Notes: a model not told the origin generated them from the letters alone. Positions 32,728 through 42,433 are shown, numbered from the stretch's first letter. The stretch: 64,000 bases of DNA from Nevskiales bacterium (GCA_028698335.1 JAQVDP010000004.1:208350-272349); one strand, 5' to 3'. Translations and numbers: made by a program.

Positions 32728-32756
32728 TTTATACCATAGCGCCCCTTTGAAAACAA
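32728..32756 (-). promoter_or_regulatory. Sigma-70 promoter of rpsB-tsf
   Basis: On the minus strand TTGTTT (32751-32756) and TATAAA (32728-32733) are exactly 17 bases apart. The predicted start of transcription near 32721 leaves a leader of about 120 bases before rpsB. In related bacteria S2 represses its own mRNA through the leader, so autoregulation is plausible here; I have not folded the leader. Confidence 0.7.
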
Positions 32757-32810
32757 CGATTTCTCCGCGCCGCGCGGGCGAAATCCTCTACAACCGGGCG
32801 CCCCTCCCCT

Positions 32811-33575
32811 ATGGCCATTTCGATCAAGACTCCCGACGAACAACAGAAGATGCGCGAAGCCGGCGCCGCTGCCGCGCAGGTGCTGATGATGATCGAACCG
32901 CACGTGCGCGCCGGCATCTCCACCGAGGAACTCAACCGCCTCTGTCACGCCTACATCGTCGAAGAACTGGACTGCATTCCCGCCCCCCTGAACTACAAGG
33001 GCTTCCCGAAGTCGATCTGCACCTCCGTCAACCATGTGGTGTGCCACGGCATCCCCGGCGCCAAGGTGCTGAAAAAGGGCGATGTCCTGAACATCGACAT
33101 CACGGTGATCAAGGACGGCTTCCACGGCGACACCAGCCGCATGTTCTACATCGGCGAGCCGAGCATTCTGGCCCGGCGCCTGACCGAGACGACCCATGAG
33201 GCGATGATCGAGGGGATCAAGCTGGTCCGCCCCGGCACCCGACTCGGCGACATCGGCAACGCGATCCAGCGTTACGCCGAGCAGCGCGGCTTCTCGATCG
33301 TCCGCGAATATTGCGGTCACGGGATCGGCCGCGTGTTCCATGAGGACCCGCAGGTGCTGCATTACGGCAAACCTGGCACGGGTCTTGAACTCCAGGCCGG
33401 GATGACTTTCACGATCGAACCGATGATCAATGCCGGCAAGGCGGACGTGCGCCTGTTGCCGGATGGCTGGACGGTCGTCACCAAGGACCATTCGCTGTCG
33501 GCCCAGTGGGAACACACGGTCCTGGTGACCGAAGATGGCGTCGAGGTGCTGACCCTCCGCGATGGCCAGATGTAA
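32811..33575 (+). CDS. map: Methionine aminopeptidase, type I
   Basis: 254 residues. Removes the initiator Met from new proteins. Two metals are bound by the Asp residues in LNIDITVIKDGFHGDTSRMF, the His of YCGHGIGRVFHEDP, the Glu of TIEPMINAG and the Glu of WEHTVLVTEDG. N-terminal KQDE-like start ISIKTPDEQQKMREAG is typical. It diverges from rpsB across a 209-base gap, a conserved arrangement, and is followed by glnD. Confidence 0.97.
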   Translation: MAISIKTPDEQQKMREAGAAAAQVLMMIEPHVRAGISTEELNRLCHAYIVEELDCIPAPLNYKGFPKSICTSVNHVVCHGIPGAKVLKKGDVLNIDITVIKDGFHGDTSRMFYIGEPSILARRLTETTHEAMIEGIKLVRPGTRLGDIGNAIQRYAEQRGFSIVREYCGHGIGRVFHEDPQVLHYGKPGTGLELQAGMTFTIEPMINAGKADVRLLPDGWTVVTKDHSLSAQWEHTVLVTEDGVEVLTLRDGQM

Positions 33576-33669
33576 CGCAATACGGATAGCCGACCCCATG
33601 CCCGAATCGACCATGCCCGAAGCCCCGCGCCTGTCGCCGGCTTCACCCCAGCCGCAGACAGCCTGAGCC

Positions 33670-36348
33670 ATGGGCGCAGAATTCGACCTCGGCGACGACG
33701 AAGGCGCCGCAATCTTCAGCGCGCATCGCGTGCGCTCGCGCCTGTCCCAGGGGGGCTACGCGGTCAGCACCTTCCGTGAAACGCTGAGCTGGGGCAGTCA
33801 GCGCCTGTACAGCCTCTTCGACGACGGCGCGCCCGCAGACTCGCTGGTGCACGCCCGCACCCATCTGGTCGACGAGGTGCTGCGCGCGGCCTGGCAGAAA
33901 TTCCTGCCGGAGGCGACCGAGGGACTCGCACTGGTCGCGGTCGGCGGCTACGGTCGCGGCGAGCTCCTGCCGTACTCGGATATCGACATCCTGCTGCTGC
34001 ACAGCGGCGACGCCCTCGAGGCGCACCGCAAGGCGCTCGAGGCCCTGACGGCCTTCAACTGGGACATCGGACTCGAGGTCGGCCAGAGCGTCCGCACGGC
34101 GGAGGAATGCGTCGAGGAGGCGGCCAAGGACATCACCGTCATCACCAACCTGCTCGAAGCCCGGATGCTGGTCGGCGACGCTGAACTGTTCGCCAGGATG
34201 CAGGACGCACTGACGCCCGACAGGGTCTGGTCGGTCAAGGATTTCTTCGAGGCCAAGAAGGCCGAACAGGCCGCCCGTCATCGCAAGTACGACGACACCG
34301 GCTACAAGCTCGAACCCAACGTCAAGGAAAGCCCCGGGGGCCTGCGCGATATCCACACGATCGGATGGGTCGCCAAACGCCATTTCGGCGCGCAGACGCT
34401 GGGCGAGCTGCGCGAACGCGGCTTTCTGACCAAGCAGGAATGCGACGAGCTGTTCGCCGGCCAGGATTTCCTGTGGCGGGTGCGCTTCGCGCTGCACATG
34501 ATCACGGGTCGGCGCGAGGATCGCCTGCTGTTCGACAGCCAGATCAAGGTTGCGCAGCTGTTCGGCTACGTCGACACCGACTCGAACAAGGCGGTCGAAC
34601 AGTTCATGCAGCTGTACTACCGCACCATCAAGTCGCTGTCGTGCCTGAACGACATGCTGCTGCAGTTGTTCGACGAGGCCATCCTCAAGCCTGCCGAGGG
34701 CCAGCCCCAGATCCTCAACGCCCGTTTCCAGATCCGCAACGGCTATCTCGAGGCGCGCGACCCGGAAACCTTCTGCAAGCAGCCATGGGCCCTGCTCGAG
34801 GTCTTTCTGCTGCTGCAGCAGCACCCGCGCATCGAGGGCATCCGCGCGCAGACCCTGCGCCTGATCCTGCGTGACGGGCGCCTGCTCAACGACGAGGTCC
34901 GCAATTCGGTCAAGGCCCGCGCGCTGTTCATGGAGATGTTCCGCGAAGGCCGCGGCCTGACCCGCAACCTGCGCCGGATGAACCGCTACGGCGTTCTCGG
35001 ACGCTACCTGCCGCAGTTCGGGCGCATCGTCGGATTGATGCAGTACGACCTGTTCCACACGCTGACGGTCGACGAACACATTCTTTATGTGGTGCGCAAC
35101 GCCCGTCGATTCGCGATGCAGCGTTTCCGGCACGAGCTGCCGTTCTGCAGCCAGATCATGGAGCGCCTGCCCAAGCCGGAGCTGCTGTATCTCGCCGCAT
35201 TGTGGCACGACATGGCCAAGGGCAGAACCGGCGATCACTCCGAGCTGGGCGCCGACGAGGCGCGACGCTTCTGCCTCGAGCACGGCCTCTCCCATTCCGA
35301 CGCCAAGCTGGTCGCGTGGCTGGTGCAGGACCACCTGCTGATGTCGCTCACGGCGCAGAAACAGGACATCAGCGACGCCAATGTCGTCACCGCGTTCGCA
35401 CACCGCGTCGGCGATCGCGCCCGACTCGACTACCTGTTCCTGCTGACCTGCGCGGATATCCGCGGCACCAATCCCGCCCTGTGGAACTCGTGGCGGGAAT
35501 CCCTGCTGCGCGACCTCTACCGCCAGAGCGTGCGCATTCTCGAAGGCGGTGTCGATGAAGGCACGCTGGAACAGGAACGCGCAACCGAAGCCCGCAATCG
35601 CGCATTGACGCTGCTCGCCGGCCGCTCGATCGACGCGGCAACCGCCGAACAGGTCTGGGCACGATTCGGACGCGACTACTTCCTGCGCCACTCGCCGGAG
35701 GAACTCGCCTGGCAGCTGCCGGCCATGCTGTCCGCCAACGAGGCCGACCTGCCGCTGGTCATGGTCGATGCGGTCGACAACCGCGGCACCTCGGTCTTCA
35801 TCTACACACGCGACCGCGATCATCTGTTCGGACTGAGCACCGGCGTGCTCGCCCGGCTGGGCCTGAACATCCTCGACGCACGTCTGGACACCACCGACGA
35901 CGGCTTCGTCCTCGATTCCTACGTCGTCCAGGAAAGCGACAACACACCGATCGTGCCGGGCATCCGCACGGAGGAAATCCGGCAATCGCTGAGCAAGGTC
36001 CTCAGCGATCCGGAGGTCTCGACGGTGGACGTCAACCGCCGTGTCTCCCAGCGCCTGAAGCACTTCGACACGCCGACGCAGGTCTATTTCAGCCAGGACG
36101 AGGCCCGGCAGCGAACGGTGCTGGAGCTTGTCGCCGCCGACCAGCCCGGGCTGCTGTCGCTGATCGGCCGCGTATTCCAGAAGCGCGGCATCCTGGTCAA
36201 CGCCGCCAAGGTCGCGACGATCGGCGAACGCGCGGAAGACGTGTTCTACGTCACCGACCGCATGCGCCGGCCGATCACCGACGACAAGGTTCTCAACGAG
36301 CTGCGCGAAGTCCTGTTGCGAACCCTGGACCGCCAGGATCGCAACTGA
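33670..36348 (+). CDS. glnD: Bifunctional uridylyltransferase/uridylyl-removing enzyme GlnD
   Basis: 892 residues. Senses glutamine and modifies PII proteins. The nucleotidyltransferase active site is VGGYGRGELLPYSDIDILLL (about 94-113). A helical linker contains KESPGGLRDIHTI. The HD hydrolase domain carries HTLTVDEHILYVVRN and LAALWHDMAKGRTGDHSE (about 508-525). Two C-terminal ACT domains follow: the first near 705-790 (NRGTSVFIYTRDRDHLFG) and the second near 818-885 (VLELVAADQPGLLSLIGRVF). Full length and intact. Located after map as in Pseudomonas and E. coli, followed by dapD. Confidence 0.97.
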   Translation: MGAEFDLGDDEGAAIFSAHRVRSRLSQGGYAVSTFRETLSWGSQRLYSLFDDGAPADSLVHARTHLVDEVLRAAWQKFLPEATEGLALVAVGGYGRGELLPYSDIDILLLHSGDALEAHRKALEALTAFNWDIGLEVGQSVRTAEECVEEAAKDITVITNLLEARMLVGDAELFARMQDALTPDRVWSVKDFFEAKKAEQAARHRKYDDTGYKLEPNVKESPGGLRDIHTIGWVAKRHFGAQTLGELRERGFLTKQECDELFAGQDFLWRVRFALHMITGRREDRLLFDSQIKVAQLFGYVDTDSNKAVEQFMQLYYRTIKSLSCLNDMLLQLFDEAILKPAEGQPQILNARFQIRNGYLEARDPETFCKQPWALLEVFLLLQQHPRIEGIRAQTLRLILRDGRLLNDEVRNSVKARALFMEMFREGRGLTRNLRRMNRYGVLGRYLPQFGRIVGLMQYDLFHTLTVDEHILYVVRNARRFAMQRFRHELPFCSQIMERLPKPELLYLAALWHDMAKGRTGDHSELGADEARRFCLEHGLSHSDAKLVAWLVQDHLLMSLTAQKQDISDANVVTAFAHRVGDRARLDYLFLLTCADIRGTNPALWNSWRESLLRDLYRQSVRILEGGVDEGTLEQERATEARNRALTLLAGRSIDAATAEQVWARFGRDYFLRHSPEELAWQLPAMLSANEADLPLVMVDAVDNRGTSVFIYTRDRDHLFGLSTGVLARLGLNILDARLDTTDDGFVLDSYVVQESDNTPIVPGIRTEEIRQSLSKVLSDPEVSTVDVNRRVSQRLKHFDTPTQVYFSQDEARQRTVLELVAADQPGLLSLIGRVFQKRGILVNAAKVATIGERAEDVFYVTDRMRRPITDDKVLNELREVLLRTLDRQDRN

Positions 36349-36482
36349 ACCGCTGCAGCGCTGCGGCGAACTTGCTACCTTTCGCCCCCGGCCACGCCGG
36401 CAGCCGCGGGCCGGCAGCGCCCGCCGGCGCCGCAGTGGACGGGCGCAGCCCCCATCGACCTTAATCCGCATCTCCAGATCCA

Positions 36483-37304
36483 ATGAGCAACGAAGAACTG
36501 AAGCGCACCATCGAATCGGCCTGGGACAACCGCGACGCTCTCGATCGCACGGACGCCGCGCTGCGCGAGGCCGTGCACGCCGCCATCCTGCTGCTTGATC
36601 GCGGCCAGGGCCGCGTCGCCGAGCCGACCGCCAGCGGCTGGCAGGTCAACGAATGGCTCAAGAAAGCGGTGCTGCTGTACTTCCGCCTCCACGACAACGC
36701 GCCGATCGAAATGGGCGCGCTGCGCGGCTTCGACAAGGTCCCCCTCAAGTACGCCGACTACAGCACCCAGGACTTCGCCGAGCAGGGCGCCCGTGTGGTG
36801 CCGCCGGCCGCCGTCCGCAAGGGCGCCTACATCGCATCCGGCGCGATCCTGATGCCCTCCTACGTCAACATCGGCGCCTACGTGGGCAGCGGCACGATGG
36901 TCGACACCTGGGCGACGGTCGGATCCTGCGCCCAGATCGGCGCCAACTGCCACCTTTCCGGCGGTGTCGGCATCGGCGGCGTGCTCGAACCGCTGCAGGC
37001 AAGCCCGACGATCATCGAGGACGACTGCTTCATCGGCGCCCGCTCCGAGATCGTCGAGGGCGTGATCGTGGAAAAGGGCGCGGTGATCTCGATGGGCGTC
37101 TTCATCGGACAGAGCACGCCGATTTACGATCGCGAAAACGGCGAGATCAGCTACGGCCGGGTTCCCGCCGGCGCCGTGGTCGTCGCCGGCTCGCTGCCGA
37201 AGGACGGCGGGCGCTACAACCTCAGCTGCGCGGTCATCGTCAAGCGCGTCGACGAGAAGACGCGACAGAAGGTCGGCATCAACGCGCTGCTGCGCGATCT
37301 CTGA
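36483..37304 (+). CDS. dapD: Tetrahydrodipicolinate N-succinyltransferase
   Basis: 273 residues. Succinylates tetrahydrodipicolinate in the succinylase branch of lysine/diaminopimelate synthesis. A helical N-terminal domain with [18 protein letters not shown] (about 53-70) precedes hexapeptide repeats of a left-handed beta helix, including [20 protein letters not shown] and [21 protein letters not shown]-terminal [23 protein letters not shown] end is present as [19 protein letters not shown]. dapE follows after 15 bases, so the two form an operon. Confidence 0.97.
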   Translation: MSNEELKRTIESAWDNRDALDRTDAALREAVHAAILLLDRGQGRVAEPTASGWQVNEWLKKAVLLYFRLHDNAPIEMGALRGFDKVPLKYADYSTQDFAEQGARVVPPAAVRKGAYIASGAILMPSYVNIGAYVGSGTMVDTWATVGSCAQIGANCHLSGGVGIGGVLEPLQASPTIIEDDCFIGARSEIVEGVIVEKGAVISMGVFIGQSTPIYDRENGEISYGRVPAGAVVVAGSLPKDGGRYNLSCAVIVKRVDEKTRQKVGINALLRDL

Positions 37305-37319
37305 CGACCGGATGCCGCC

Positions 37320-38441
37320 GTGACCGCCGAACTCGAACTGACCCAGGCGCTGATCCGCAGGCGCTCGCTGACCCCGGATGACGCCGGGTGCTGCGATCTG
37401 ATCGGCGAGCGCCTCGAGCGGCTCGGCTTCACGCTCGAATACATCAACGCCGGCGGCGTCACCAATCTGTGGGCGACCGTCGGCAGCGGCGCACCGTTGA
37501 TGATTCTGGCGGGCCACACCGATGTGGTCCCGCCCGGCCCGATCGAGCAGTGGCACAGTGACCCGTTCGAGCCGACCGTCCGCGATGGCGTTCTCTACGG
37601 CCGCGGCGCGGCCGACATGAAGTCGGGCCTCGCGGCCATGGTCTGCGCCGTCGAGCGCCTCCTGACGCGCCGCCCCGTCAAGGGCACCCTTGCCTTCCTC
37701 ATCACCAGCGACGAGGAAGGCGCCGCGCGTCACGGCACCCGCTATGTGGTCGAGGTCCTGCGCAGCCGCGGCATCACCCCGGACTACGCGCTGGTCGGCG
37801 AGGCAACCGGCGCGCATGAACTGGGGGATCGCGTGACGATCGGCCGGCGCGGCTCCCTCGGCTGCAATCTGTCGATCCTCGGCAAGCAGGGCCACGTCGC
37901 CTATCCGGACAAGGCCGACAACCCGGTTCATCGCTTCGCGCCTGCGCTCGCGGAGCTGGTCGCGACGCAATGGGACAGCGGCAACGTGCATTTTCCGCCG
38001 ACCTCGTTCCAGATCTCCAACGCCAGCGCCGGCACCGGCGCGAACAATGTCATTCCCGGCCATCTCGATCTGGTGTTCAATTTCCGCTATTGCACCGAGT
38101 CGACCGCGGAGGATCTCAAGGCCCGCGTCACCGGGATTCTCGACCGTCACGAACTGCGCTACGAAGCCGACTGGTGGCACAGCGGCGAACCGTTTCTGAC
38201 GGCTCCCGGACAGTTGATCGATGCCGTGACGCAGGCGATCGGAGCCGAAACCGGGCACCAGCCGGTTCTGTTCACCGGCGGCGGCACTTCGGACGGCCGC
38301 TTCATTTCGCCGTGGGGTGCCCAGGTCGTCGAGATCGGACCGGTCAACGACAGCATCCACAAGGTCAACGAACACGTAAACGTCGACGACCTGCCACGCC
38401 TGAGCCGCATCTACGAGCGCGTCCTCGACCAGCTTCTGTGA
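37320..38441 (+). CDS. dapE: Succinyl-diaminopimelate desuccinylase
   Basis: 373 residues, starting MTAELELTQALIRRRS from an ATG... frame read as GTG at 37320. Releases succinate to give LL-diaminopimelate for peptidoglycan and lysine. Two zinc ions are held by the His of AGHTDVVPPGP (about 61-71), the Asp of GRGAADMKSGLAAM, Glu in ITSDEEGAA (about 129-137, general base) and the late His in FTGGGTSDGRF... region. Peptidase M20 fold with the dimerisation domain at about 180-290. Its stop overlaps the next start as GTGA. Confidence 0.96.
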   Translation: MTAELELTQALIRRRSLTPDDAGCCDLIGERLERLGFTLEYINAGGVTNLWATVGSGAPLMILAGHTDVVPPGPIEQWHSDPFEPTVRDGVLYGRGAADMKSGLAAMVCAVERLLTRRPVKGTLAFLITSDEEGAARHGTRYVVEVLRSRGITPDYALVGEATGAHELGDRVTIGRRGSLGCNLSILGKQGHVAYPDKADNPVHRFAPALAELVATQWDSGNVHFPPTSFQISNASAGTGANNVIPGHLDLVFNFRYCTESTAEDLKARVTGILDRHELRYEADWWHSGEPFLTAPGQLIDAVTQAIGAETGHQPVLFTGGGTSDGRFISPWGAQVVEIGPVNDSIHKVNEHVNVDDLPRLSRIYERVLDQLL

Positions 38442-39481
38442 TCAACGCCACCAGCTACCAGCCATCCGGACTGCTGCGCCATGCGCAGATTCAATCGGTG
38501 CTGGCCAGCAAAAGCCCGCGCAAGCGCATCTGGCGCCGCCGCGGCAACGGCATGGAGGCGGCAGCCCAGCCACATGTCCTGGACGCGGGCGACGGCATCC
38601 GTCTGAGCGGATACTGGTCGCCACAGGCCGACGCGGCGGCGTCGCGTGGACTGGTCGTACTGATCCATGGCTGGGAGGGCTGTCACGACTCCGCCTACCT
38701 CTACTCGATGGCCTGCGCGCTCTACGCGGCCGGCTACTCGGTGTTCCGGCTCAACCTCCGCGACCATGGCGGCACGCATCATCTCAACCGCGAGGTCTTC
38801 CACTCGGCGCGCATCGACGAAGTCGTCGGCGCGATCCGCGCCACGCAGGCATTCGAACCCAGGTCGCCTCTCTACGTCGTCGGATTCTCCCTGGGCGGCA
38901 ACTTCGCGCTGCGCGTCGGCATCCACGGCCCCGCCACCGGGGTCGTTCCGCAGCTGTCGGTCGGCATCTGTCCGTCGATCAATCCGCGCTCGACCATTGA
39001 GGCGATTGATACCGGTTCGGCGATGTTCCGCTGGTACTTCGCGGACAAATGGCGCAAGACCGTACGTGCCAAGATCGCCGCCTGGCCCGAGTACGCGGAT
39101 CAGGGTGAAACCTATCTGCGCCCCGACAGCCTCCTGGAAATCACCCGCCGATTTGCCGAGGAGCAGACCGGATACGGCAGTATCGATGACTACCTGGCGG
39201 CCTACACGCTCGACCACGACCGCCTGACCAGCGCCCCGTCGCCCCTGGCGATCATCACCGCCGCCGATGATCCGGTCATTCCGATCCGTGACTTCCGGGG
39301 CCTGACCGCACGGGGCTCATTGCGGAACCTCGACGTCACCCGTCACGGCGGCCACTGTGGATTCATCGAGAACCTGCGCATGCAGAGCTGGGCCGAAACC
39401 CGCACGCTGGAACTGCTGGACTCGGCGTCCGAGAGCGCTGCGCGCGGCGCTGCGATGGCACCGGCCTCGCAACCCGGCTGA
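38438..39481 (+). CDS. YheT-type alpha/beta hydrolase
   Basis: 347 residues from a GTG at 38438 that overlaps the dapE stop (GTGA). I prefer it to the ATG 38 codons later because the residues in between (SGLLRHAQIQSVLASKSPRK) match the conserved N-terminus of this family. Nucleophile motif VVGFSLGGNF is near residue 150, the oxyanion region is VLIHGWEGCHDSAYLYS, the acid lies in ITAADDPVIP and the catalytic His in RHGGHCGFIE near 305. The natural substrate is unknown; family members act as esterases. Its coupling to dapE suggests a shared transcript, not necessarily a shared pathway. Confidence 0.85.
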   Translation: MINATSYQPSGLLRHAQIQSVLASKSPRKRIWRRRGNGMEAAAQPHVLDAGDGIRLSGYWSPQADAAASRGLVVLIHGWEGCHDSAYLYSMACALYAAGYSVFRLNLRDHGGTHHLNREVFHSARIDEVVGAIRATQAFEPRSPLYVVGFSLGGNFALRVGIHGPATGVVPQLSVGICPSINPRSTIEAIDTGSAMFRWYFADKWRKTVRAKIAAWPEYADQGETYLRPDSLLEITRRFAEEQTGYGSIDDYLAAYTLDHDRLTSAPSPLAIITAADDPVIPIRDFRGLTARGSLRNLDVTRHGGHCGFIENLRMQSWAETRTLELLDSASESAARGAAMAPASQPG

Positions 39482-39629
39482 ACCGCACAGAACCCGCCGC
39501 ACCCCTGACGGCGAGCGCCCGATCGCCGTCGCGGCGCCTGATCAGTGGATGTTTCGTCATCCCGTTTCCCGGCCGCGCAGCCATGTCGAGAGCAGTTCCG
39601 CTACAATCGCGCCCGGTCGAACCGCAGAC

Positions 39630-39717
39630 GGAGAGGTGGCAGAGTGGTCGATTGCGGCGGTCTTGAAAACCGTTGAACCGCGAGGTTCCGGGGGTTCGAA
39701 TCCCTCCCTCTCCGCCA
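39630..39717 (+). tRNA. tRNA-Ser (anticodon TGA)
   Basis: 88 bases with encoded CCA. The acceptor stem GGAGAGG/CCTCTCC closes, the anticodon loop is CTTGAAA with TGA at 39664-39666, a long class II variable arm follows (AACCGCGAGGTT) and the T loop is GGTTCGAATCC. A TACAAT -10-like hexamer lies at 39602-39607 without a clear -35. Decodes UCA and related serine codons. Confidence 0.97.
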
Positions 39718-39789
39718 ACCTGTCGACGCCGTGGCTCATCCCGGCGCAGACGGACGGTCCGATGATCTGCGATCGACGTGGTCCAGCCA

Positions 39790-39818
39790 TTGTGATCAGG
39801 TGGACGCCCCCCTATAAT
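39790..39818 (+). promoter_or_regulatory. Sigma-70 promoter of tRNA-Thr
   Basis: TTGTGA (39790-39795) and a perfect TATAAT (39813-39818) are 17 bases apart, ending 12 bases before the tRNA. This is close to ideal spacing for a stable-RNA promoter. Confidence 0.8.
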
Positions 39819-39830
39819 CGCGCCCCCGAT

Positions 39831-39906
<76 letters not shown>

Positions 39907-40272
39907 CCTCTTTCGCCCCGCCTTGCGGAGGCTGCCGAGCCGGATGCCAACAGCAAGCCCGGCCGTCACGCAACGCGCGTGACACGCCCTTCGGGAGGCT
40001 ACACGACTACAGGTGCGCTGCCGCAACAGCGCCGCGGCCGTGGCCGATGCGCATCCGCTTCATCCACAGCGCAGCCGGTAATAAATTCCATACAAACAAT
40101 GCCATCCCTGTGATAGCCTGAGTGCTTTCTCAGGGAACGGATTCCAGGGGTGGGGAGCCATGGATCGGGCCGTACCGTATTTCATCGCCTCCCGGCACCG
40201 CCGGTCCGGGGCTCGTGGCCTTTCGTCTGCGATCGTCTATTTCCTACAGCCGGCTTCCGGGATTCTTGCTCA
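39907..40272. other. 366-base intergenic region before the minor-pilin operon
   Basis: No gene is supported. The stretch 40079-40125 is AT-richer than its surroundings (GTAATAAATTCCATACAAAC) and is the likely promoter area for fimT; TTCCAT and TGTGAT spaced 17 bases are a weak sigma-70 candidate. Between about 40140 and 40272 a frame in phase with fimT is open but has no pilin-like features. I did not see a sigma-54 -24/-12 element. Confidence 0.4.
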
Positions 40273-40794
40273 ATGAATGCGGAACGAGGCTTCACCCTGC
40301 TTGAATTGATCGTGACGGTCGTCGTCGCGTCGATTCTCCTGACGGTCGCCGTTCCCTCCTTCACGACGCTGATTCGCAGCAATCGCGCCGCGTCGGAAGC
40401 CAATGCGCTGCTGACCATGCTCACGCTCGCCCGCAGCGAAGCGATCAAGCGCAATGCCGCCGTCGTCCTCTGCCGCTCCACCAGCGGCACGGCCTGTGCG
40501 TCCGGGTCCGGAGACTGGAACAGCGGCGTGATGGTCTATGTCGATCAGGATGGAGACGGCGCGTACAACAACTCGGACGTCATCGTACAGGCGGCGATCC
40601 CGCTGAGCGCGGTCAGCTCGATCACGTTCAACGCCGGATCGTGGCTCAATTTCAACCCAAACGGCTCCACCAACAAATTCGGCTCGTTCACGATCACACC
40701 TGCCAACGACACGAACTACACACGGAAAGTCGTACTCAGCCCCACCGGCCGACCCCGAATCTGTGATCCCGCCAAGGACGCCACATGCACCTGA
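40273..40794 (+). CDS. fimT: Minor pseudopilin, GspH/FimT family
   Basis: 173 residues from MNAERGFTLLELIVTVVVAS; the open frame extends 41 codons upstream, but a prepilin leader should be short. PilD would cut after Gly6, leaving Phe1 and Glu5. The hydrophobic helix continues to about residue 30, followed by the GspH-type domain with SEAIKRNAAVVLCRS (about 55-69) and CASGSGDWNSGVMVYVDQDG. It belongs to the type IV pilus priming complex. FimU is an equally fitting name. Its end overlaps pilV by 10 bases. Confidence 0.9.
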   Translation: MNAERGFTLLELIVTVVVASILLTVAVPSFTTLIRSNRAASEANALLTMLTLARSEAIKRNAAVVLCRSTSGTACASGSGDWNSGVMVYVDQDGDGAYNNSDVIVQAAIPLSAVSSITFNAGSWLNFNPNGSTNKFGSFTITPANDTNYTRKVVLSPTGRPRICDPAKDATCT

Positions 40795-41330
40795 ACCCGC
40801 CAGCCAAGCACCAGCATGGTGTCAGCCTGATCGAGGTGCTGATCGCCATCGTCGTGATCGCATTCGGCCTGCTGGGCATCGCCGGCCTGCAGACGACCGC
40901 GCTCGCCAACAATTATCTGGCCTACCAGTCCACACAGGCGGTCATGCTCGCGGAAAGCATGGTCGACAGGATGCGCGCCAACACCGAGGGCGTCGAAAAC
41001 TATCTCCTCTCCCCCGGCAGCACGCCGTCGAGCCCGGCCAAGAACTGCGCGACGGCGGCATGCACCAGCAGCGAGCTGGCGGCATGGGATATCGCGCAGT
41101 GGGTATCGATGGTCGGCGGCGGCAAGTTCACCAACCTGCCCGCCGGACCGCAGGCGCTGATGCCCGACGGCAAGGCGTCGATCGTCTGCTCCGACAGCCC
41201 CTGCACCCGCGAATCGGTCCGGATCATCACGGTCTACTGGGACCCGGACCGCACCGGCGCCAGCACTTACACCTGCAAGGCGGACGTGACGACCGACTAC
41301 CGCTGCTACCGCCTGACCTACGCGCCATGA
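40785..41330 (+). CDS. pilV: Type IV pilus minor pilin PilV
   Basis: 181 residues. The prepilin leader ends HQHG, followed by VSLIEVLIAIVVIAFGLLGI with Glu5, and then AGLQTTALANNYLAYQST and MVDRMRAN, which are typical of PilV. It is a component of the minor-pilin priming complex in the inner membrane and at the pilus tip. Starts inside the end of fimT and ends in an ATGA overlap with pilW, so the three are translated as a coupled set. Two Cys pairs in the C-terminal half may form disulfides. Confidence 0.92.
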   Translation: MHLNPPAKHQHGVSLIEVLIAIVVIAFGLLGIAGLQTTALANNYLAYQSTQAVMLAESMVDRMRANTEGVENYLLSPGSTPSSPAKNCATAACTSSELAAWDIAQWVSMVGGGKFTNLPAGPQALMPDGKASIVCSDSPCTRESVRIITVYWDPDRTGASTYTCKADVTTDYRCYRLTYAP

Positions 41331-42430
41331 AGCCAATCCGCCTGTCCATCGGCTCGGGGGCTCAACGGGGCCTGTCGCTGGTCGAACTGCTGATTTCGAT
41401 CACACTCGGCCTGATCCTGCTGGCCGGCATCACCCAGATCTTCGTCAGCAGCAAGCAGGGCTACCGCGTCCAGCAGAGCAACAGCGAGCTGCAGGAGAAC
41501 GGTCGCTACGCAATGGAGTACATCGGTCAGGCGATCCGCCACGCCGATTTCTGGGGCGGCGTCGAGGCGTCGACCCTGCTCGTCAGGGGAACCGTGGACG
41601 GCCCCGCCGGTGCCACCACCTGCACGTCGGGCTGGCTCACCGATGTTACGAAAGGCATCTACGGGTATGACGGCGGCAGCACACCGCCCATTGACTGCAT
41701 CGATTCGAGTGACTATGCACCCAATACCGACATCCTTGTTTCGAGGTATGTCGATCCAAGTCGACACGATTCATCGCCAACAGATGGTCTGATACCAGAT
41801 CGTGAGATCAGTAACGGTAAAGACGGACTGGTCGAAAAAGGATTCAACTATCTGTTTGTTCGCACATTGACTGGCCAATTCGGCATCGTCTACAACCTCA
41901 ACGGATCGGGCAGCAACAACTGGGATGCGGTTGGCGGCGACAACGGCACGCTGAAGGCCGCCGGCATCGATGACGAAGGCTACTTCAATCATCGCTACCG
42001 CACCTCGCTGCTGTACATCCGCAAGTGCAGCGTGACGGTCTCCGGGCAATGCCCCACCAGCTCGGACGGCATTCCGACGCTGGTCTCCGCCGAAATCAAA
42101 AATTCTGGAAAAAATCTCCCCATATTGAGCGAGGACCCATTGGTCGAGAACGTCGAGCAGATGCAGATCCTCTACGGCGTCGACCAGGACGGGAATCTCT
42201 CCGTCGACCGCTATTACACGGCGACCGACATGCCGGCCAGCGCCTGGCAGCAGGTGATCATGGCGCGCGTCGGCATCCTGGTGCGCGGCAGCGCGCTCGA
42301 CAGTTTCCAGGACACCGAGACCTATACCCTGCCCGGCGGCTACAGCTATACACCGGCAGGGCTCGACCAACGCTATCCGCGGCGGCTGATCATCAAGGAC
42401 TTCCAGATTCGCAACCGGACGCGAGGCTGA
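41327..42430 (+). CDS. pilW: Type IV pilus minor pilin PilW
   Basis: 367 residues from the ATG that overlaps the pilV stop. The leader ends AQRG, then LSLVELLISITLGLILLAGI with Glu5, then QIFVSSKQGYRVQQSNSELQ and NGRYAMEYIGQAIRHADFWG, the PilW signature. Its central part (about codons 105-270) is more AT-rich than any neighbour: 41761-41880 is about 45 percent G+C by hand count, whereas the ends look like the rest of the window. That may reflect recombination in an exposed domain. pilX follows after 3 bases. Confidence 0.92.
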   Translation: MKPIRLSIGSGAQRGLSLVELLISITLGLILLAGITQIFVSSKQGYRVQQSNSELQENGRYAMEYIGQAIRHADFWGGVEASTLLVRGTVDGPAGATTCTSGWLTDVTKGIYGYDGGSTPPIDCIDSSDYAPNTDILVSRYVDPSRHDSSPTDGLIPDREISNGKDGLVEKGFNYLFVRTLTGQFGIVYNLNGSGSNNWDAVGGDNGTLKAAGIDDEGYFNHRYRTSLLYIRKCSVTVSGQCPTSSDGIPTLVSAEIKNSGKNLPILSEDPLVENVEQMQILYGVDQDGNLSVDRYYTATDMPASAWQQVIMARVGILVRGSALDSFQDTETYTLPGGYSYTPAGLDQRYPRRLIIKDFQIRNRTRG

Positions 42431-42433
42431 GCG

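Noticed and set aside
33643..36483. 946-codon minus-strand frame opposite glnD
   Set aside because: glnD has all its catalytic motifs on the plus strand; this frame has none.
36375..38375. 666-codon minus-strand frame opposite dapD and dapE
   Set aside because: Shadow of two well-supported genes.
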